The notes: generated by a model not told the origin, from the letters alone. A DNA stretch of 64,000 bases from Marinobacter excellens HL-55 (GCA_001314845.1 LJZQ01000017.1:1-64000); one strand, 5' to 3'. Positions 45,419-54,533 are shown, numbered from the stretch's first letter. Made by a program: numbers and translations.

Positions 45419-46333
45419 GTGCTGACCCATCTGGACCATCTTGAAGCAGAAGCGATTCATATCATGCGGGAAGTGGCCGCATGCTTCGAAAAGCCCTGCA
45501 TGTTCTACTCCATCGGCAAGGATTCAACAGTCATGTTGCACCTTGCGCGGAAGGCCTTTTGGCCCGGCAACGTGCCGTTCACCCTTCTGCATATAGATAC
45601 AACCTGGGAATTCGCCGAGATGGGGCGGTTCCGGGACGCCTTGGTGGAAAAGCTCAACCTTGACCTACGGGTATGGATTAACAGGGAGGCGCTAGATGCT
45701 GGCGTCCACCCGATTCGATCCGGTTCTGTCGTATATAACGACCAAATGAAAACTCAGGCTTTGAAGCAAGCGCTTGCCCATTATCGATTCGATGCAGCAC
45801 TGGGCGGCGCTCGACGGGACGAGGAAAGATCCCGAGCCAAAGAGCGCATCTTCTCCGTGAGAGACGAATCCCAGCAGTGGGACCCAAAGAATCAACGTCC
45901 AGAACCCTGGGCCATCTACAACACCAAGATCAACAAGGGCGAATCAGTTCGAGTCTTCCCTCTTTCAAACTGGACTGAGCTCGACATATGGATGTATATC
46001 CTTCGGGAAAACATTGAGATAGTGCCCCTATACTATTCTTCCCCACGCCTGAGCTGGTTGGACGACGACACAGGAACCATCCTGGCTCTTGATGACGACC
46101 GAATGCTGCCTCATCTAACGCCTTCTGAAGAGGCTTCGCTCGAAACACGAACCATCAGATTCCGAACGCTTGGATGCTACCCGCAGACAGGTGCCGTCGA
46201 GAGCACCGCGACGACGGCCTCAGATATTGTATTGGAAATGATGTCGGTACGGACAAGTGAGCGTGACGGTCGTCTGTTGGACAAGGATCAAACAGCCTCC
46301 ATGGAACGGAAAAAACGTGAAGGCTATTTTTGA
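45419..46333 (+). CDS. cysD: CysD-like sulfate adenylyltransferase subunit 2 (no CysN partner here)
   Basis: A 304-residue ATP-pyrophosphatase-fold protein. The PP-loop is [18 protein letters not shown], with [48 protein letters not shown] (in part) and [11 protein letters not shown] following. [15 protein letters not shown] and [10 protein letters not shown] close the protein as in CysD. CysD normally pairs with the GTPase CysN to make adenylyl sulfate, but here DUF6671-like and Sua5 genes follow. It begins with GTG. It is AT-richer than dabA (28 G/C of 60 bases at 45721-45780), suggesting different ancestry. It might work with a CysN elsewhere or activate another substrate. Confidence 0.9.
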   Translation: MLTHLDHLEAEAIHIMREVAACFEKPCMFYSIGKDSTVMLHLARKAFWPGNVPFTLLHIDTTWEFAEMGRFRDALVEKLNLDLRVWINREALDAGVHPIRSGSVVYNDQMKTQALKQALAHYRFDAALGGARRDEERSRAKERIFSVRDESQQWDPKNQRPEPWAIYNTKINKGESVRVFPLSNWTELDIWMYILRENIEIVPLYYSSPRLSWLDDDTGTILALDDDRMLPHLTPSEEASLETRTIRFRTLGCYPQTGAVESTATTASDIVLEMMSVRTSERDGRLLDKDQTASMERKKREGYF

Positions 46334-47153
46334 TGTCGCACTGGAACGCCCGTTCAGCGATCCTGCTGACCCGGCACGGCAAGTTACCCGCCATTGCGCG
46401 GCCACTGGAACAGCTGGGGTTAACAGTAACCTGCGACAGCAGCTTCGACACCGATCGCCTCGGGACCTTTACCCGAGAAATAGAGCGTTTCGCCGGTCAA
46501 CGGGAGACTGCGCTCGAGAAAGCGAAAATCGCTTCGGAGCAGGGCGAAAATCGTATTGGCCTCGGCAGCGAAGGAGCCTTCGGCGGTGGTCTTTTCTGCA
46601 TCAATCTGGAGATTGTGTGCTTGTTTGACCAGAAACACGGCCTAACTCTTTACGGAGAACACGCGGCGCCGTTTGGCCTTGAACAGGCCTCCGTAAGTTC
46701 TGTTGAAGAACTGAAGAGGTTTATGGATCGCTGCCCCACGGGTCAGGGGCTGGTAATGCGGCCCGAGCATGCAGGGCACCCGGATATTCACAAGGGACTG
46801 CATCACCAGCATGAAATCAATACCCGGTTCAGAGCGCTTCGAGGCAACTCGGCGTCTGACAGGTTTTCGTCGAATACGACCTTCGCGCACATCATTCTCC
46901 AGGTAGAATGGCCAACATTGGCCTTGCTGCAGAAAATCTCCGAGCCAAAATGGAAAGCTTGTGTCCCAGTTGTGTTCTGCCCGGCTTCTGGATAACCGAT
47001 TTTGAAAGAGGACTGCCCTGCAGTGCGTGCGATACACCTACAAGCCGACCCAGAACTTATGTCTGGTCCTGCCAAGCATGCGACTACAAAGAATCACGCT
47101 CCATGGAGGCCGTGACAACCGAACCCGATTTTTGCCCAACCTGTAATCCCTGA
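46333..47153 (+). pseudogene. DUF6671-like gene interrupted by one frameshift
   Basis: The ATG overlaps the cysD stop (TGATG). The first frame gives about 175 residues with FDTDRLGTFTREIERFAGQ, LGSEGAFGGG and MRPEHAGHPDIHKGL. Near 46860 the family match moves to another frame, open from 46860, reading VFVEYDLRAHHSPGRMANI, then two zinc-ribbon pairs, CPSC/CSAC and CQAC/CPTC, to the stop at 47153. A one-base loss near 46861 explains the shift. Frame one otherwise continues to 46995 with unrelated sequence. It could be a pseudogene, a sequencing error or, less likely, a recoding site. The family's function is unknown; I matched it from memory. Confidence 0.8.
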
Positions 47154-47159
47154 GACCCT

Positions 47160-48149
47160 ATGCCCGCAACCATCAAGTTAGACGCAACAAAATCTGCTCA
47201 CATTGAGAAAGCAGCTGACCTGCTCCTCGCCGGCCACCTTGTCGCCGTGCCCACGGAAACTGTGTACGGACTGGCGGCCGATGCCAGCAACGAACAGGCG
47301 GTCAGAAAAGTTTTTGAAGCAAAGCAGCGCCCGGTCGGACATCCCCTGATCGTGCATGTTGCCTCAGTGGACAGGGTCCGGCTCTGGGTAGACCATATCC
47401 CGGAAACCGCCATGCAGTTGATCAAGGAATTCTGGCCCGGCCCATTAACGCTGCTACTGCCAAAGAAAAGCGGCATCAGCGATTTCATTACCGGCGGCAA
47501 TCCGGGCGTGGCGGTAAGAATGCCGGCGCACCCGGCCACGCTAGCGACCATGGAGAAGCTTGGGCGGGATCTGGTTGCTCCGTCCGCCAATCCCTATGGC
47601 AGGATCAGTCCGACAACCGCAGAGCATGTGCTCGCAGGCCTGTCCGGCAAAATCGAGGCGGTACTGGACGGCGGGGACTGCTCGGTAGGCATCGAGTCCA
47701 CCATTATCGATCTGACCGGCGATACACCAGTCATTGCCAGGCCCGGACAGATCGCACAGCGTGATATCGAAGCCTGCCTGGGCATCACGCTCGCGCCAGG
47801 CAGAATCGCCAGTCAGGCCGTGCCTGGGAGCGTAAAGCGCCACTATCAGCCGGTCACACCTACCGTTGGCGTGGCCACGGATCGGTTCGCCGGGCTTCTG
47901 CCGGACTTCACGCCGGCAGGCGAAAAGCTTGGCGTTATCTGGTGGCAGTCGCCACCGGGCGAACGGGCATCCGAATCCATCATGCTCAGCGCCGATCCAA
48001 ATGAGTACGCTCGCATGCTCTACACCGCCATGCACTCCATGGACAAGGCAAACGTCGATCGGATCGTGATTGAGCTTCCGCCCCGGGAAAGCCGCTGGCT
48101 GGCCATTCATGATCGGCTGAAACGGGCCTGTAGCGAACAATTCACTTAA
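47160..48149 (+). CDS. Full-length Sua5-type L-threonylcarbamoyladenylate synthase
   Basis: A 329-residue protein with an N-terminal YrdC domain (VAVPTETVYGLAADASNEQAV, quoted in part; KRPVGHPL-like KQRPVGHPLIVHV; APSANPYGRISPTTAEHV) and a C-terminal Sua5 domain of about 110 residues. It makes threonylcarbamoyl-AMP from threonine, ATP and bicarbonate, the first step of the tRNA t6A modification. The longer Sua5 form is distinct from the short TsaC usual in gammaproteobacteria, so this may be an extra copy. It begins 6 bases after the DUF6671-like stop and completes the dab-cysD operon. Confidence 0.9.
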   Translation: MPATIKLDATKSAHIEKAADLLLAGHLVAVPTETVYGLAADASNEQAVRKVFEAKQRPVGHPLIVHVASVDRVRLWVDHIPETAMQLIKEFWPGPLTLLLPKKSGISDFITGGNPGVAVRMPAHPATLATMEKLGRDLVAPSANPYGRISPTTAEHVLAGLSGKIEAVLDGGDCSVGIESTIIDLTGDTPVIARPGQIAQRDIEACLGITLAPGRIASQAVPGSVKRHYQPVTPTVGVATDRFAGLLPDFTPAGEKLGVIWWQSPPGERASESIMLSADPNEYARMLYTAMHSMDKANVDRIVIELPPRESRWLAIHDRLKRACSEQFT

Positions 48150-48620
48150 CCCGGCACAGGCTGACCTTTGAGAGAGAATTCAGGGCGGAGGTCATTACTT
48201 ATTTGCAAAATGAAAAACTGGTCCAGAAGCAACGCAGCTAGCTTATGGCCGGAAAAACGTTGGTTATCGAGTGCAACCAAAAGCTGATCGACGCTGACAC
48301 CTGCATTGATGGGGCCCATCCTCAGCTGAGCCAGAATAGGCATCTTGTTTTCTTAATTGCGACGAGTTTTGGATTTCGGAGACACTTTATACTCGGTCGG
48401 CTTTACTACAGGCCTCCCAAAGTCGTAAACTTTAAAGCAGCTTCCTAGTGATGGAGCACAGTGCCTAGTATATTTTTCCGAATAAAGTAGTTTCCACTAT
48501 TCGACGGTCTATGGGCTGCGGTTATTCTTATACCCACAGCGAAATATCTGTGTGCAAAAGAGAGTCTTAAGTCATTGATTCTAGATTAAGTTTCTGATCT
48601 ACATCACTTGGGGAAAGTGA
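48150..48620. other. 470-base AT-richer gap between sua5 and tRNA-Leu
   Basis: No convincing gene. Sampled stretches hold 26-29 G/C per 60 bases, below the neighbours. A minus frame (48146-48343) gives a 65-residue open run without recognised motifs or ribosome site. A small hairpin (TCACTT/AAGTGA, 48604-48620) lies just beyond the tRNA 3' end. It may be the scar of an insertion at the tRNA gene. Confidence 0.55.
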
Positions 48621-48707
48621 TGGTGCCGAGGAGAGGACTTGAACCTCCACGGGGTTGCCCCCACTAGCACCTGAAGCTAGCGTGTCTACCAATTTCACCA
48701 CCTCGGC
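48621..48707 (-). tRNA. tRNA-Leu(CAG)
   Basis: An 87-base tRNA on the minus strand. The acceptor stem GCCGAGG pairs with CCTCGGC, followed by A and an encoded CCA (48621-48623). The D-arm has GTGGTGAAATTGGTAGACAC. The anticodon stem CTAGC/GCTAG holds the loop TTCAGGT, giving anticodon CAG. A long variable arm (GTGGGGGCAACCCCGT) is typical of leucine tRNAs, and the T-loop is TTCAAGT. Confidence 0.96.
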
Positions 48708-48857
48708 AGGTGATTTGCAAAATCGCTGTTAGTTTGTTGAAAACTTAGCGTTTCTGCCAAACCGGTCAGGTTTGCCCTGAACCGATGGCGCGTACTTTAA
48801 TAATTCCCCCATAACCTGTCAAATATTTTTTCCAAAAGTTTTTAACGTATTTGTGCC

Positions 48858-48863
48858 TATAAT
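48858..48863 (+). promoter_or_regulatory. -10 box (TATAAT) upstream of rnr
   Basis: TATAAT lies 97 bases before the chosen rnr start in an AT-rich stretch; the -35 (AAAGTT at 17 bases) is poor. Confidence 0.45.
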
Positions 48864-48959
48864 TTGCGCCGCGGTTAGGCACCTGTGCCGTACCAACGTT
48901 ATACTGACACCACAATGAATATTGCCGCCATCAATGCGGCCAGAATAGCAAGGATCCGA

Positions 48960-51401
48960 ATGGTTTCCAGGAAAAAACAAGGACGGGACCCTCACGCCGA
49001 CCGCGAGGCCCAGAAATATGACAATCCCATCCAGAGTCGGGAATTTATTCTCAATCACCTGAAAGAGCGGGGGGCGCCTGCTACTCACGAGACACTGTGC
49101 CAGGAGCTGGGGCAGGAATCTGAGGAAGGCATCGAGGCCCTGCGCCGTCGTCTGATTGCGATGTGCCGCGACGGACAACTGATCTGCAATCGTCGGGATG
49201 CATTCCTGCCGTTGGAAGAGGCAGATCTGGTCACGGGCAAGATTGTTGGGCACCGGGATGGCTTCGGGTTTTTGATTCCCGATGACGGTGGCTCTGATCT
49301 GTTCCTGACGGCGCGCCAGATGCGGCAGGTGTTTCACGGCGACCGGGTAGCTGCCCGGGTTGACCGTGTGGATGATCGGGGTCGTCGTGAAGGTGTGATT
49401 GTCGAGGTACTGGAATACCGTACCCAGCAGACGGTCGGTCGGTTTTTTAAAGAAAGCGGTATCGCTTTCGTGGTGCCTGAGAATGCTCGCATCAACCACG
49501 AGATCCTGGTGCCGGACGAGCATGCCGGCAAAGCCGTGCACGGCCAGTATGTGGTTGTCGAGATCATGCGCCAGCCAACCGTTCGCACCCAGCCGACGGG
49601 CAAGATACTTGAGGTGCTCGGGGAGCACATGGCGCCTGGAATGGAAATCGACGTGGCGATCCGCGCCTATGATATCCCTCACAGTTGGCCACCTGCCGTG
49701 GGTGAGCAAACCGCAGGCATCGCGGATGAAGTAACCGAGAAAGACAAGGCTAACCGGGTAGATATTCGCAATATGCGCCTGGTCACCATTGACGATGAAA
49801 CGGCTCGGGACTTTGACGACGCGATATACTGCGAGCCGCGCCCCCGTGGCGGGTATCGCCTGGTGGTCGCCATTGCCGACGTATCCCATTACGTGCGTCC
49901 CGGTTCGCCGTTGGACGAAGAAGCGATCCAGCGGGGTAACTCGGTGTACTTCCCGGATCATGTGGTGCCCATGCTGCCGGAGAAACTCTCCAACGGCCTG
50001 TGCTCGCTGAATCCGGGCGTTGACCGGTTGTGTATGGTGGCAGACATGACCATCAGCGCCGCTGGTAACATCAGTGGCTATACCTTCTATCAGGCGGTGA
50101 TGCGCAGCCATGCGCGGCTGACCTATAACAAGGTCAGCGCCATGCTGGAGCATCCTGATACCGAGCAGGGGTACAAGCTGAGTGCTCATTACGCCGATTT
50201 GCTGCCGCACCTGCATAACCTCTATGAGCTCTACAAGCTGCTTCGTCGTGCCCGTACCGAACGGGGCGCCATCGATTTTGAAACCACGGAAACCAAGATC
50301 GTCTTTGACGCCGAGCGCAAGATTGAAGAAATCGTGCCGGTGCATCGTAATGACGCTCACAAGATTGTCGAAGAGTGCATGTTGTGCGCCAACGTGGCCA
50401 CGGCCCGATTCCTCAGAAAACACGAGGTGCCCTCGCTGTATCGGGTGCACGATGGACCATCTGAGGAGCGCCTGACCAATTTAAGGCTTTTCCTCGGTGA
50501 GCTGGGGCTTCAGTTGGGTGGTGGTGACAAGCCAACATCGGCCGATTACCAGCAGCTTCTGGCCCAGGTCGCCGACCGCGCAGACGCCAATGTTATTCAG
50601 ATGGTGATGCTGCGTTCGCTGAGTCAGGCGGTGTACAGCCCGGAAGAGGGTGGTCACTTTGGTCTTGGCTTTGCCAGCTATGCTCACTTCACCTCGCCGA
50701 TCCGGCGCTATCCGGATCTGATTGTGCACCGGGGCATTAAATCCCGGATTCATAATCCGGATGTACAGAAGGATGTGGTCTCGCCCAAGGTGTCTGATTC
50801 GGAGCTGGCGGTTTATCCCTACGATTTCGCCAAGGTGAAGCAGCTGGGTGAGCACTGTTCGATGACCGAGCGGCGCGCCGACGATGCCACGCGCGATGTA
50901 ATGGCGTGGCTCAAGTGTGAATTCCTTCGGGATCACGTGGGTGAAGAGCACGACGGTGTTATTGCCGCGGTGACACCTTTCGGTTTCTTTGTCGAGCTGT
51001 CAGAAATCTACATCGAAGGCCTTGTGCACGTGTCGACTCTGAGTGGTGATTACTTCCACCACGATTCGGCCAAGCATCGGATGATTGGTGAGCGCACAGC
51101 GGTGAGCTTCCGGCTGGGTGATGAAGTGCGTGTGCGGGTTGTTCGAGTGGGTATGGAAGACCGGAAGATTGACCTGGAGCTGGTCAGCACACCGAAAAAG
51201 CGCACCGAAGATCGCGATGCCTTGGACCTTTCCAAGCGCGAAACCCGTAATAAGGGTGACCGCGCAGGCAAGGGTGGCAAGCGAGGCAAATCCGGAAGCG
51301 CCAAAGACAGGCTGGCGTCAGAAGCCGCCAGAGAGGCGTCCCGGAGTGTCGGTAAAGGTAAGCCGTCTGCCTCGGGCAGAAAGCGCAAAAGCCGATCGTG
51401 A
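48960..51401 (+). CDS. rnr: Ribonuclease R
   Basis: An 813-residue processive 3'-5' exoribonuclease that can degrade structured RNA, rRNA and trans-translation substrates. Domains in order: winged-helix HTH (about 20-90), two cold-shock OB folds, RNB catalytic domain with TIDDETARDFDDAIYCE (metal-binding acids) and YAHFTSPIRRYPDLIVHR, S1 domain (GVIAAVTPFGFFVELSEIYIEGLVH, in part), and a Lys/Arg-rich tail. The start MVSRKKQG has AAGGA (48950-48954) 5 bases upstream; the longer frame begins with GTG and lacks similarity. rlmB follows within 25 bases, the standard pairing. Confidence 0.96.
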   Translation: MVSRKKQGRDPHADREAQKYDNPIQSREFILNHLKERGAPATHETLCQELGQESEEGIEALRRRLIAMCRDGQLICNRRDAFLPLEEADLVTGKIVGHRDGFGFLIPDDGGSDLFLTARQMRQVFHGDRVAARVDRVDDRGRREGVIVEVLEYRTQQTVGRFFKESGIAFVVPENARINHEILVPDEHAGKAVHGQYVVVEIMRQPTVRTQPTGKILEVLGEHMAPGMEIDVAIRAYDIPHSWPPAVGEQTAGIADEVTEKDKANRVDIRNMRLVTIDDETARDFDDAIYCEPRPRGGYRLVVAIADVSHYVRPGSPLDEEAIQRGNSVYFPDHVVPMLPEKLSNGLCSLNPGVDRLCMVADMTISAAGNISGYTFYQAVMRSHARLTYNKVSAMLEHPDTEQGYKLSAHYADLLPHLHNLYELYKLLRRARTERGAIDFETTETKIVFDAERKIEEIVPVHRNDAHKIVEECMLCANVATARFLRKHEVPSLYRVHDGPSEERLTNLRLFLGELGLQLGGGDKPTSADYQQLLAQVADRADANVIQMVMLRSLSQAVYSPEEGGHFGLGFASYAHFTSPIRRYPDLIVHRGIKSRIHNPDVQKDVVSPKVSDSELAVYPYDFAKVKQLGEHCSMTERRADDATRDVMAWLKCEFLRDHVGEEHDGVIAAVTPFGFFVELSEIYIEGLVHVSTLSGDYFHHDSAKHRMIGERTAVSFRLGDEVRVRVVRVGMEDRKIDLELVSTPKKRTEDRDALDLSKRETRNKGDRAGKGGKRGKSGSAKDRLASEAAREASRSVGKGKPSASGRKRKSRS

Positions 51402-51426
51402 TCAGTTGCACAGGAAGTAAACGTTA

Positions 51427-52164
51427 GTGTCTCAGGAATATGTATTTGGCTGGCATGCCGTCGATGCAGTGCTCAAGCGAGAGCCGGAACGGCTGCAGCA
51501 GGTGTGGATTCAGACCGGCCGTCAGGATAAGCGGGTAAAGTCTGTTACCGATGCGCTCGACGGTCTGGGTGTGCACTGGAAGGTGGTGCATCGCAGAGAG
51601 CTGGATGAGCGGGTGGGTGGTGTTCATCAGGGTGTGGTGGCTGCGGTCAGCGAGAGCCGTGAATGGACCGAGGCGGATTTGATGACCCAGTTGGCGGCCA
51701 GCGATAAACCGCCTTTCCTGCTGGTGCTGGATGGTGTGACCGACCCTCATAATCTGGGTGCTTGCATGCGCACGGCCGATGCCGTTGGAGTGCAGGCAGT
51801 GATTGTGCCGAAAGACAAGTCGGCGTCGCTGACGCCCGTCGCCAGAAAAGTAGCCTGCGGCGCGGCAGAGACGGTGCCTTTTGTCAGGGTAACCAATCTG
51901 GCCCGGTTTCTACGCGAACTGAAAGATCAGGGTGTCTGGCTGATTGGTACGGCCGGTGAGTCTGATGCCACGCTCTACCAGGCCGATTTCAAGGGTCCTG
52001 TGGCCCTGGTGATGGGCGCAGAGGGCAAGGGTATGCGTCGGCTGACGCGTGAGCACTGCGATCAGCTGATTAACATTCCCATGCTTGGGCACGTCGACAG
52101 TTTGAATGTGTCGGTGGCGACTGGCGTCTGCCTTTACGAGGCCTTGCGCCAGCGGCTCGGTTAA
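51427..52164 (+). CDS. rlmB: 23S rRNA (guanosine-2251-2'-O)-methyltransferase
   Basis: A 245-residue SPOUT-class TrmH-family enzyme. An N-terminal substrate domain (FGWHAVDAVLKREPERLQQVW, in part) joins the knotted SAM domain with LDGVTDPHNLGACMRTADAVG, VMGAEGKGMRRLTREHCDQL and IPMLGHVDSLNVSVATGVCLYE (each in part). It starts with GTG; AGGAAG lies about 10 bases upstream. It is downstream of rnr and ends just before the rpsF promoter. Confidence 0.96.
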   Translation: MSQEYVFGWHAVDAVLKREPERLQQVWIQTGRQDKRVKSVTDALDGLGVHWKVVHRRELDERVGGVHQGVVAAVSESREWTEADLMTQLAASDKPPFLLVLDGVTDPHNLGACMRTADAVGVQAVIVPKDKSASLTPVARKVACGAAETVPFVRVTNLARFLRELKDQGVWLIGTAGESDATLYQADFKGPVALVMGAEGKGMRRLTREHCDQLINIPMLGHVDSLNVSVATGVCLYEALRQRLG

Positions 52165-52167
52165 GCC

Positions 52168-52196
52168 TTGCACAACCTCCCCTATGGGCATAGAAT
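52168..52196 (+). promoter_or_regulatory. Promoter of the rpsF operon
   Basis: TTGCAC (52168-52173) and TAGAAT (52191-52196) with an exact 17-base spacer, directly after rlmB. This is the best-formed sigma-70-type promoter in the window and gives a leader of about 200 bases before rpsF. Confidence 0.7.
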
Positions 52197-52201
52197 ACGT
52201 G

Positions 52202-52404
52202 ACCCCTTTCCCAAGGGGTGGTTTTGTATTGCCTGAAGTCGGGCCTGCAGGATCTCGCTTTTGGTCGGGCCTTCTCTTGTAAGGCCTTGCCGGTAAACCA
52301 AAAGAAGCCGGCAGCTTTGCTGTCACCTCCTTGCTTTCATGCTCGGGAACGGGGCTTACCGCGCCCGCCGCAGAAGGAAGCTGTTTAAACCGTAGGGAGA
52401 ACTC
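52202..52404 (+). promoter_or_regulatory. Structured leader of the rpsF-rpsR operon
   Basis: Three structures are visible. ACCCCTT/AAGGGGT (52202-52219) is followed by GGTTTTG. A larger stem pairs 52258-52265 with 52297-52304 and encloses GGCCTT/AAGGCC (52268-52273 with 52281-52286). A GC-rich stretch (52350-52375) follows shortly before the ribosome site GGGAG (52396). S6:S18 autoregulatory leaders are known before rpsF in many bacteria, so feedback control is a reasonable inference, but I could not fit the consensus in detail. Confidence 0.45.
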
Positions 52405-52821
52405 ATGCGTCACTACGAAATCGTATTTATGGTACATCCAGATCAGAGCGAGCAGGTGCCCGCGATGATCGAGCGTTATACCGGCGTCATCACTGAAGAT
52501 GGCGGCAAGGTACATCGCCTGGAAGATTGGGGCCGTCGTCACCTGGCTTATCCGATCAACAAGATTCACAAAGCTCACTACGTGCTGATGAACGCTGAAT
52601 GTTCACAAGCCGCTATGGACGAGCTGACTCATAACTTCCGGTTCAACGATGCCATCATCCGCGAACTGATTCTGCGTCGTGACGGGGCTGTTACTGACAT
52701 GTCTCCGATGAAGGCCGCCGAGTCCCGTGAGGACCGTCGTTCTGGCGGAGATGATCGTCCACGTCGTTCAGCTGAGTCTGATCATCGTCAGAACGACGAT
52801 TCCCAGGACGAAGAAGAGTAA
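52405..52821 (+). CDS. rpsF: 30S ribosomal protein S6
   Basis: A 138-residue S6 with [45 protein letters not shown] (in part) and [15 protein letters not shown]. It pairs with S18 on the platform of the small subunit. The C-terminal extension of about 35 residues is rich in Arg, Asp and Glu (ending DDSQDEEE), the region that receives added glutamates by RimK in E. coli. GGGAG lies before the ATG. Confidence 0.98.
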   Translation: MRHYEIVFMVHPDQSEQVPAMIERYTGVITEDGGKVHRLEDWGRRHLAYPINKIHKAHYVLMNAECSQAAMDELTHNFRFNDAIIRELILRRDGAVTDMSPMKAAESREDRRSGGDDRPRRSAESDHRQNDDSQDEEE

Positions 52822-52845
52822 TTTACCGGAGTTAGGAGTTACGTT

Positions 52846-53076
52846 ATGGCTCGTTTTTTCAGACGTCGTAAGTTCTGCCGCTTCACGGCAGAAGGTGTTA
52901 AAGAGATCGATTACAAGGATCTGGACACCCTGAAAGGCTACATCACTGAAACCGGCAAAATCGTGCCCAGCCGTATTACCGGCACCAAAGCACGTTATCA
53001 GCGTCAGCTGGCTACCGCTATCAAGCGCGCCCGCTACCTGGCACTACTGCCGTATACGGATAGCCACGATCAATAA
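52846..53076 (+). CDS. rpsR: 30S ribosomal protein S18
   Basis: A 76-residue S18 with [34 protein letters not shown] and [20 protein letters not shown]. It follows rpsF by 24 bases in the conserved operon. A Cys is present in RKFCRF, but the paired zinc-binding cysteines of zinc-type S18 are not. Confidence 0.98.
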   Translation: MARFFRRRKFCRFTAEGVKEIDYKDLDTLKGYITETGKIVPSRITGTKARYQRQLATAIKRARYLALLPYTDSHDQ

Positions 53077-53101
53077 GCACAGATAGACAGGACCCGGGAC
53101 C

Positions 53102-53968
53102 ATGCGTGCACTGGCACAATTTGTAATGCGCGGTCCCCTGCAGGCCGGCGGGGTAGCGGCAGTCACGACTGCGGTACCTTTGCTGTTCTGGGTTGGCGCA
53201 GCAGTTATCGGCCTGGTTATTTTGAGACTGGGCATCCGGCAGGGCCTGAATATAGGCGTGTGGGCATTAATGCCCGCGTTGGGTTGGGCCGTTTACGGTC
53301 AGGATCCGACGTCGCTGGTGGTGTTGCTGCAGGTGATGCTGATGGCATCCATTCTCAGAACATCTTTCGCCTGGGAAAGAGCGCTGTTATCCGGTGCCTT
53401 TCTGGCCATACTGACCGGGCTGATGCTGCCTGTGATGTATCCGGCACTTCTGGACGAACTGGTTCAGGCGGGTGTCGGGTTTTACGAGCAATACAACGCC
53501 GAAGTGGCCCGGACATTGGGCAGCGAACTTGAGCTGATCATCCGGGACACCATGAACGCCAGTATGGCGGGCACCTACTTCGCCACTGCCGTCGGTATGA
53601 CGATGCTGGCGAGGGCATGGCAGGCGGGGCTTTATAACCCCGGTGGATTCCGTAAGGAATTTCATGCCCTGAGGTTGTCGCCAGCGATTGCGGTTGTGTG
53701 TGCGGTCACCATGGTGATTGGCCCGGTTCTGGGGCTTAATTCCATGCTTCTGGCCTGGGCAGCGGGAACCCCGCTGTTCATAGCAGGATTGGCGATTGTG
53801 CACGGTGTGGTTGGTCGTAAGCAGTTGAGTGGTAACTGGCTGGCAATGTTTTATGTTGCGCTGGTGCTACTGGGCCCAAGTCTGATGTTGCTGATATTGG
53901 TTCTGGCTTTTGTGGATAGCTGGCTGGACATCCGGGGGCGCATAAAACCCGCCGGGCCAGCTGAATAA
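53102..53968 (+). CDS. YybS/DUF2232-like membrane protein
   Basis: A 288-residue polytopic protein with about eight hydrophobic helices and few charged residues. It lies between rpsR and rplI, the position held in Pseudomonas-like genomes by a DUF2232 membrane protein. Recognisable pieces include [19 protein letters not shown], an amphipathic segment near 110-140 ([20 protein letters not shown]) and [13 protein letters not shown] at the end. Members resemble ECF-transporter S components or flippase-like folds, but no substrate is known. Confidence 0.8.
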   Translation: MRALAQFVMRGPLQAGGVAAVTTAVPLLFWVGAAVIGLVILRLGIRQGLNIGVWALMPALGWAVYGQDPTSLVVLLQVMLMASILRTSFAWERALLSGAFLAILTGLMLPVMYPALLDELVQAGVGFYEQYNAEVARTLGSELELIIRDTMNASMAGTYFATAVGMTMLARAWQAGLYNPGGFRKEFHALRLSPAIAVVCAVTMVIGPVLGLNSMLLAWAAGTPLFIAGLAIVHGVVGRKQLSGNWLAMFYVALVLLGPSLMLLILVLAFVDSWLDIRGRIKPAGPAE

Positions 53969-53988
53969 AGCACGAAGAGGTTAACGAG

Positions 53989-54435
53989 ATGGAAGTTATT
54001 CTGCTCGAGAAAGTAGCAAACCTTGGCTCACTGGGCGACAAGGTAAAGGTTAAGGCCGGTTACGGTCGTAATTTCCTGCTGCCGTACGGCAAAGCTGTTC
54101 CTGCCACGGCCGCAAACGTACAGGCGTTTGAAGAGCGTCGCGCTGAACTGGAAAAGGCTGCCGCTGAGAAGCTGGCAACTGCCCAGGCTCGCGCCGAGGC
54201 TCTGGAAGGTGCTTCCTTCACCATCACCTCCAAGGCTGGTGAAGAAGGCAAGCTGTTCGGTTCTATCGGTGTTCGTGACGTTGCAGAAGTTATTTCTGCT
54301 GGCGGCACTGAAGTCGAGAAGAGCGAAGTTCGTCTGCCGGAAGGCCCGCTGCGGGTTACTGGTGAGTACGAAATCGAACTGCAGCTGCACACCGACGTTG
54401 AAGTGACCATCAAGCTGGCGGTAGTTGCCGAGTAA
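53989..54435 (+). CDS. rplI: 50S ribosomal protein L9
   Basis: A 148-residue L9 with [19 protein letters not shown] and the rRNA-binding [18 protein letters not shown] long connecting helix ([20 protein letters not shown]) leads to the C-terminal domain with [14 protein letters not shown]. It closes the rpsF operon and is followed by a terminator. Confidence 0.98.
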   Translation: MEVILLEKVANLGSLGDKVKVKAGYGRNFLLPYGKAVPATAANVQAFEERRAELEKAAAEKLATAQARAEALEGASFTITSKAGEEGKLFGSIGVRDVAEVISAGGTEVEKSEVRLPEGPLRVTGEYEIELQLHTDVEVTIKLAVVAE

Positions 54436-54495
54436 TCGGTTGCCCTGGTTTGTTGATCACATAGAGTGTTAAAGCCCCAGGTTTTAGCATTCTGA

Positions 54496-54533
54496 AACGG
54501 GCCCGAGCCGGAAACGGTTTCGGGCCCGTTGCT
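54496..54533 (+). terminator. Terminator after rplI
   Basis: A 10-bp stem AACGGGCCCG/CGGGCCCGTT (54496-54505 with 54521-54530), extended by an inner CCG-GAAA-CGG tetraloop hairpin. A short T-containing tail follows. Confidence 0.75.

Noticed and set aside
46908..47153. Separate small zinc-ribbon gene starting at the ATG at 46908
   Set aside because: The frame is open upstream from 46860 and reads as the continuation of the DUF6671-like family, so a frameshifted single gene explains it better.
48146..48343. 65-residue minus-strand open frame after sua5
   Set aside because: Composition is protein-like but there is no ribosome site or known motif; kept only as a note on the gap.
48819..50450. 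543-residue minus-strand frame opposite rnr
   Set aside because: Antisense to RNase R; no coherent motif, and the His/Gln-rich composition is typical of a shadow frame.
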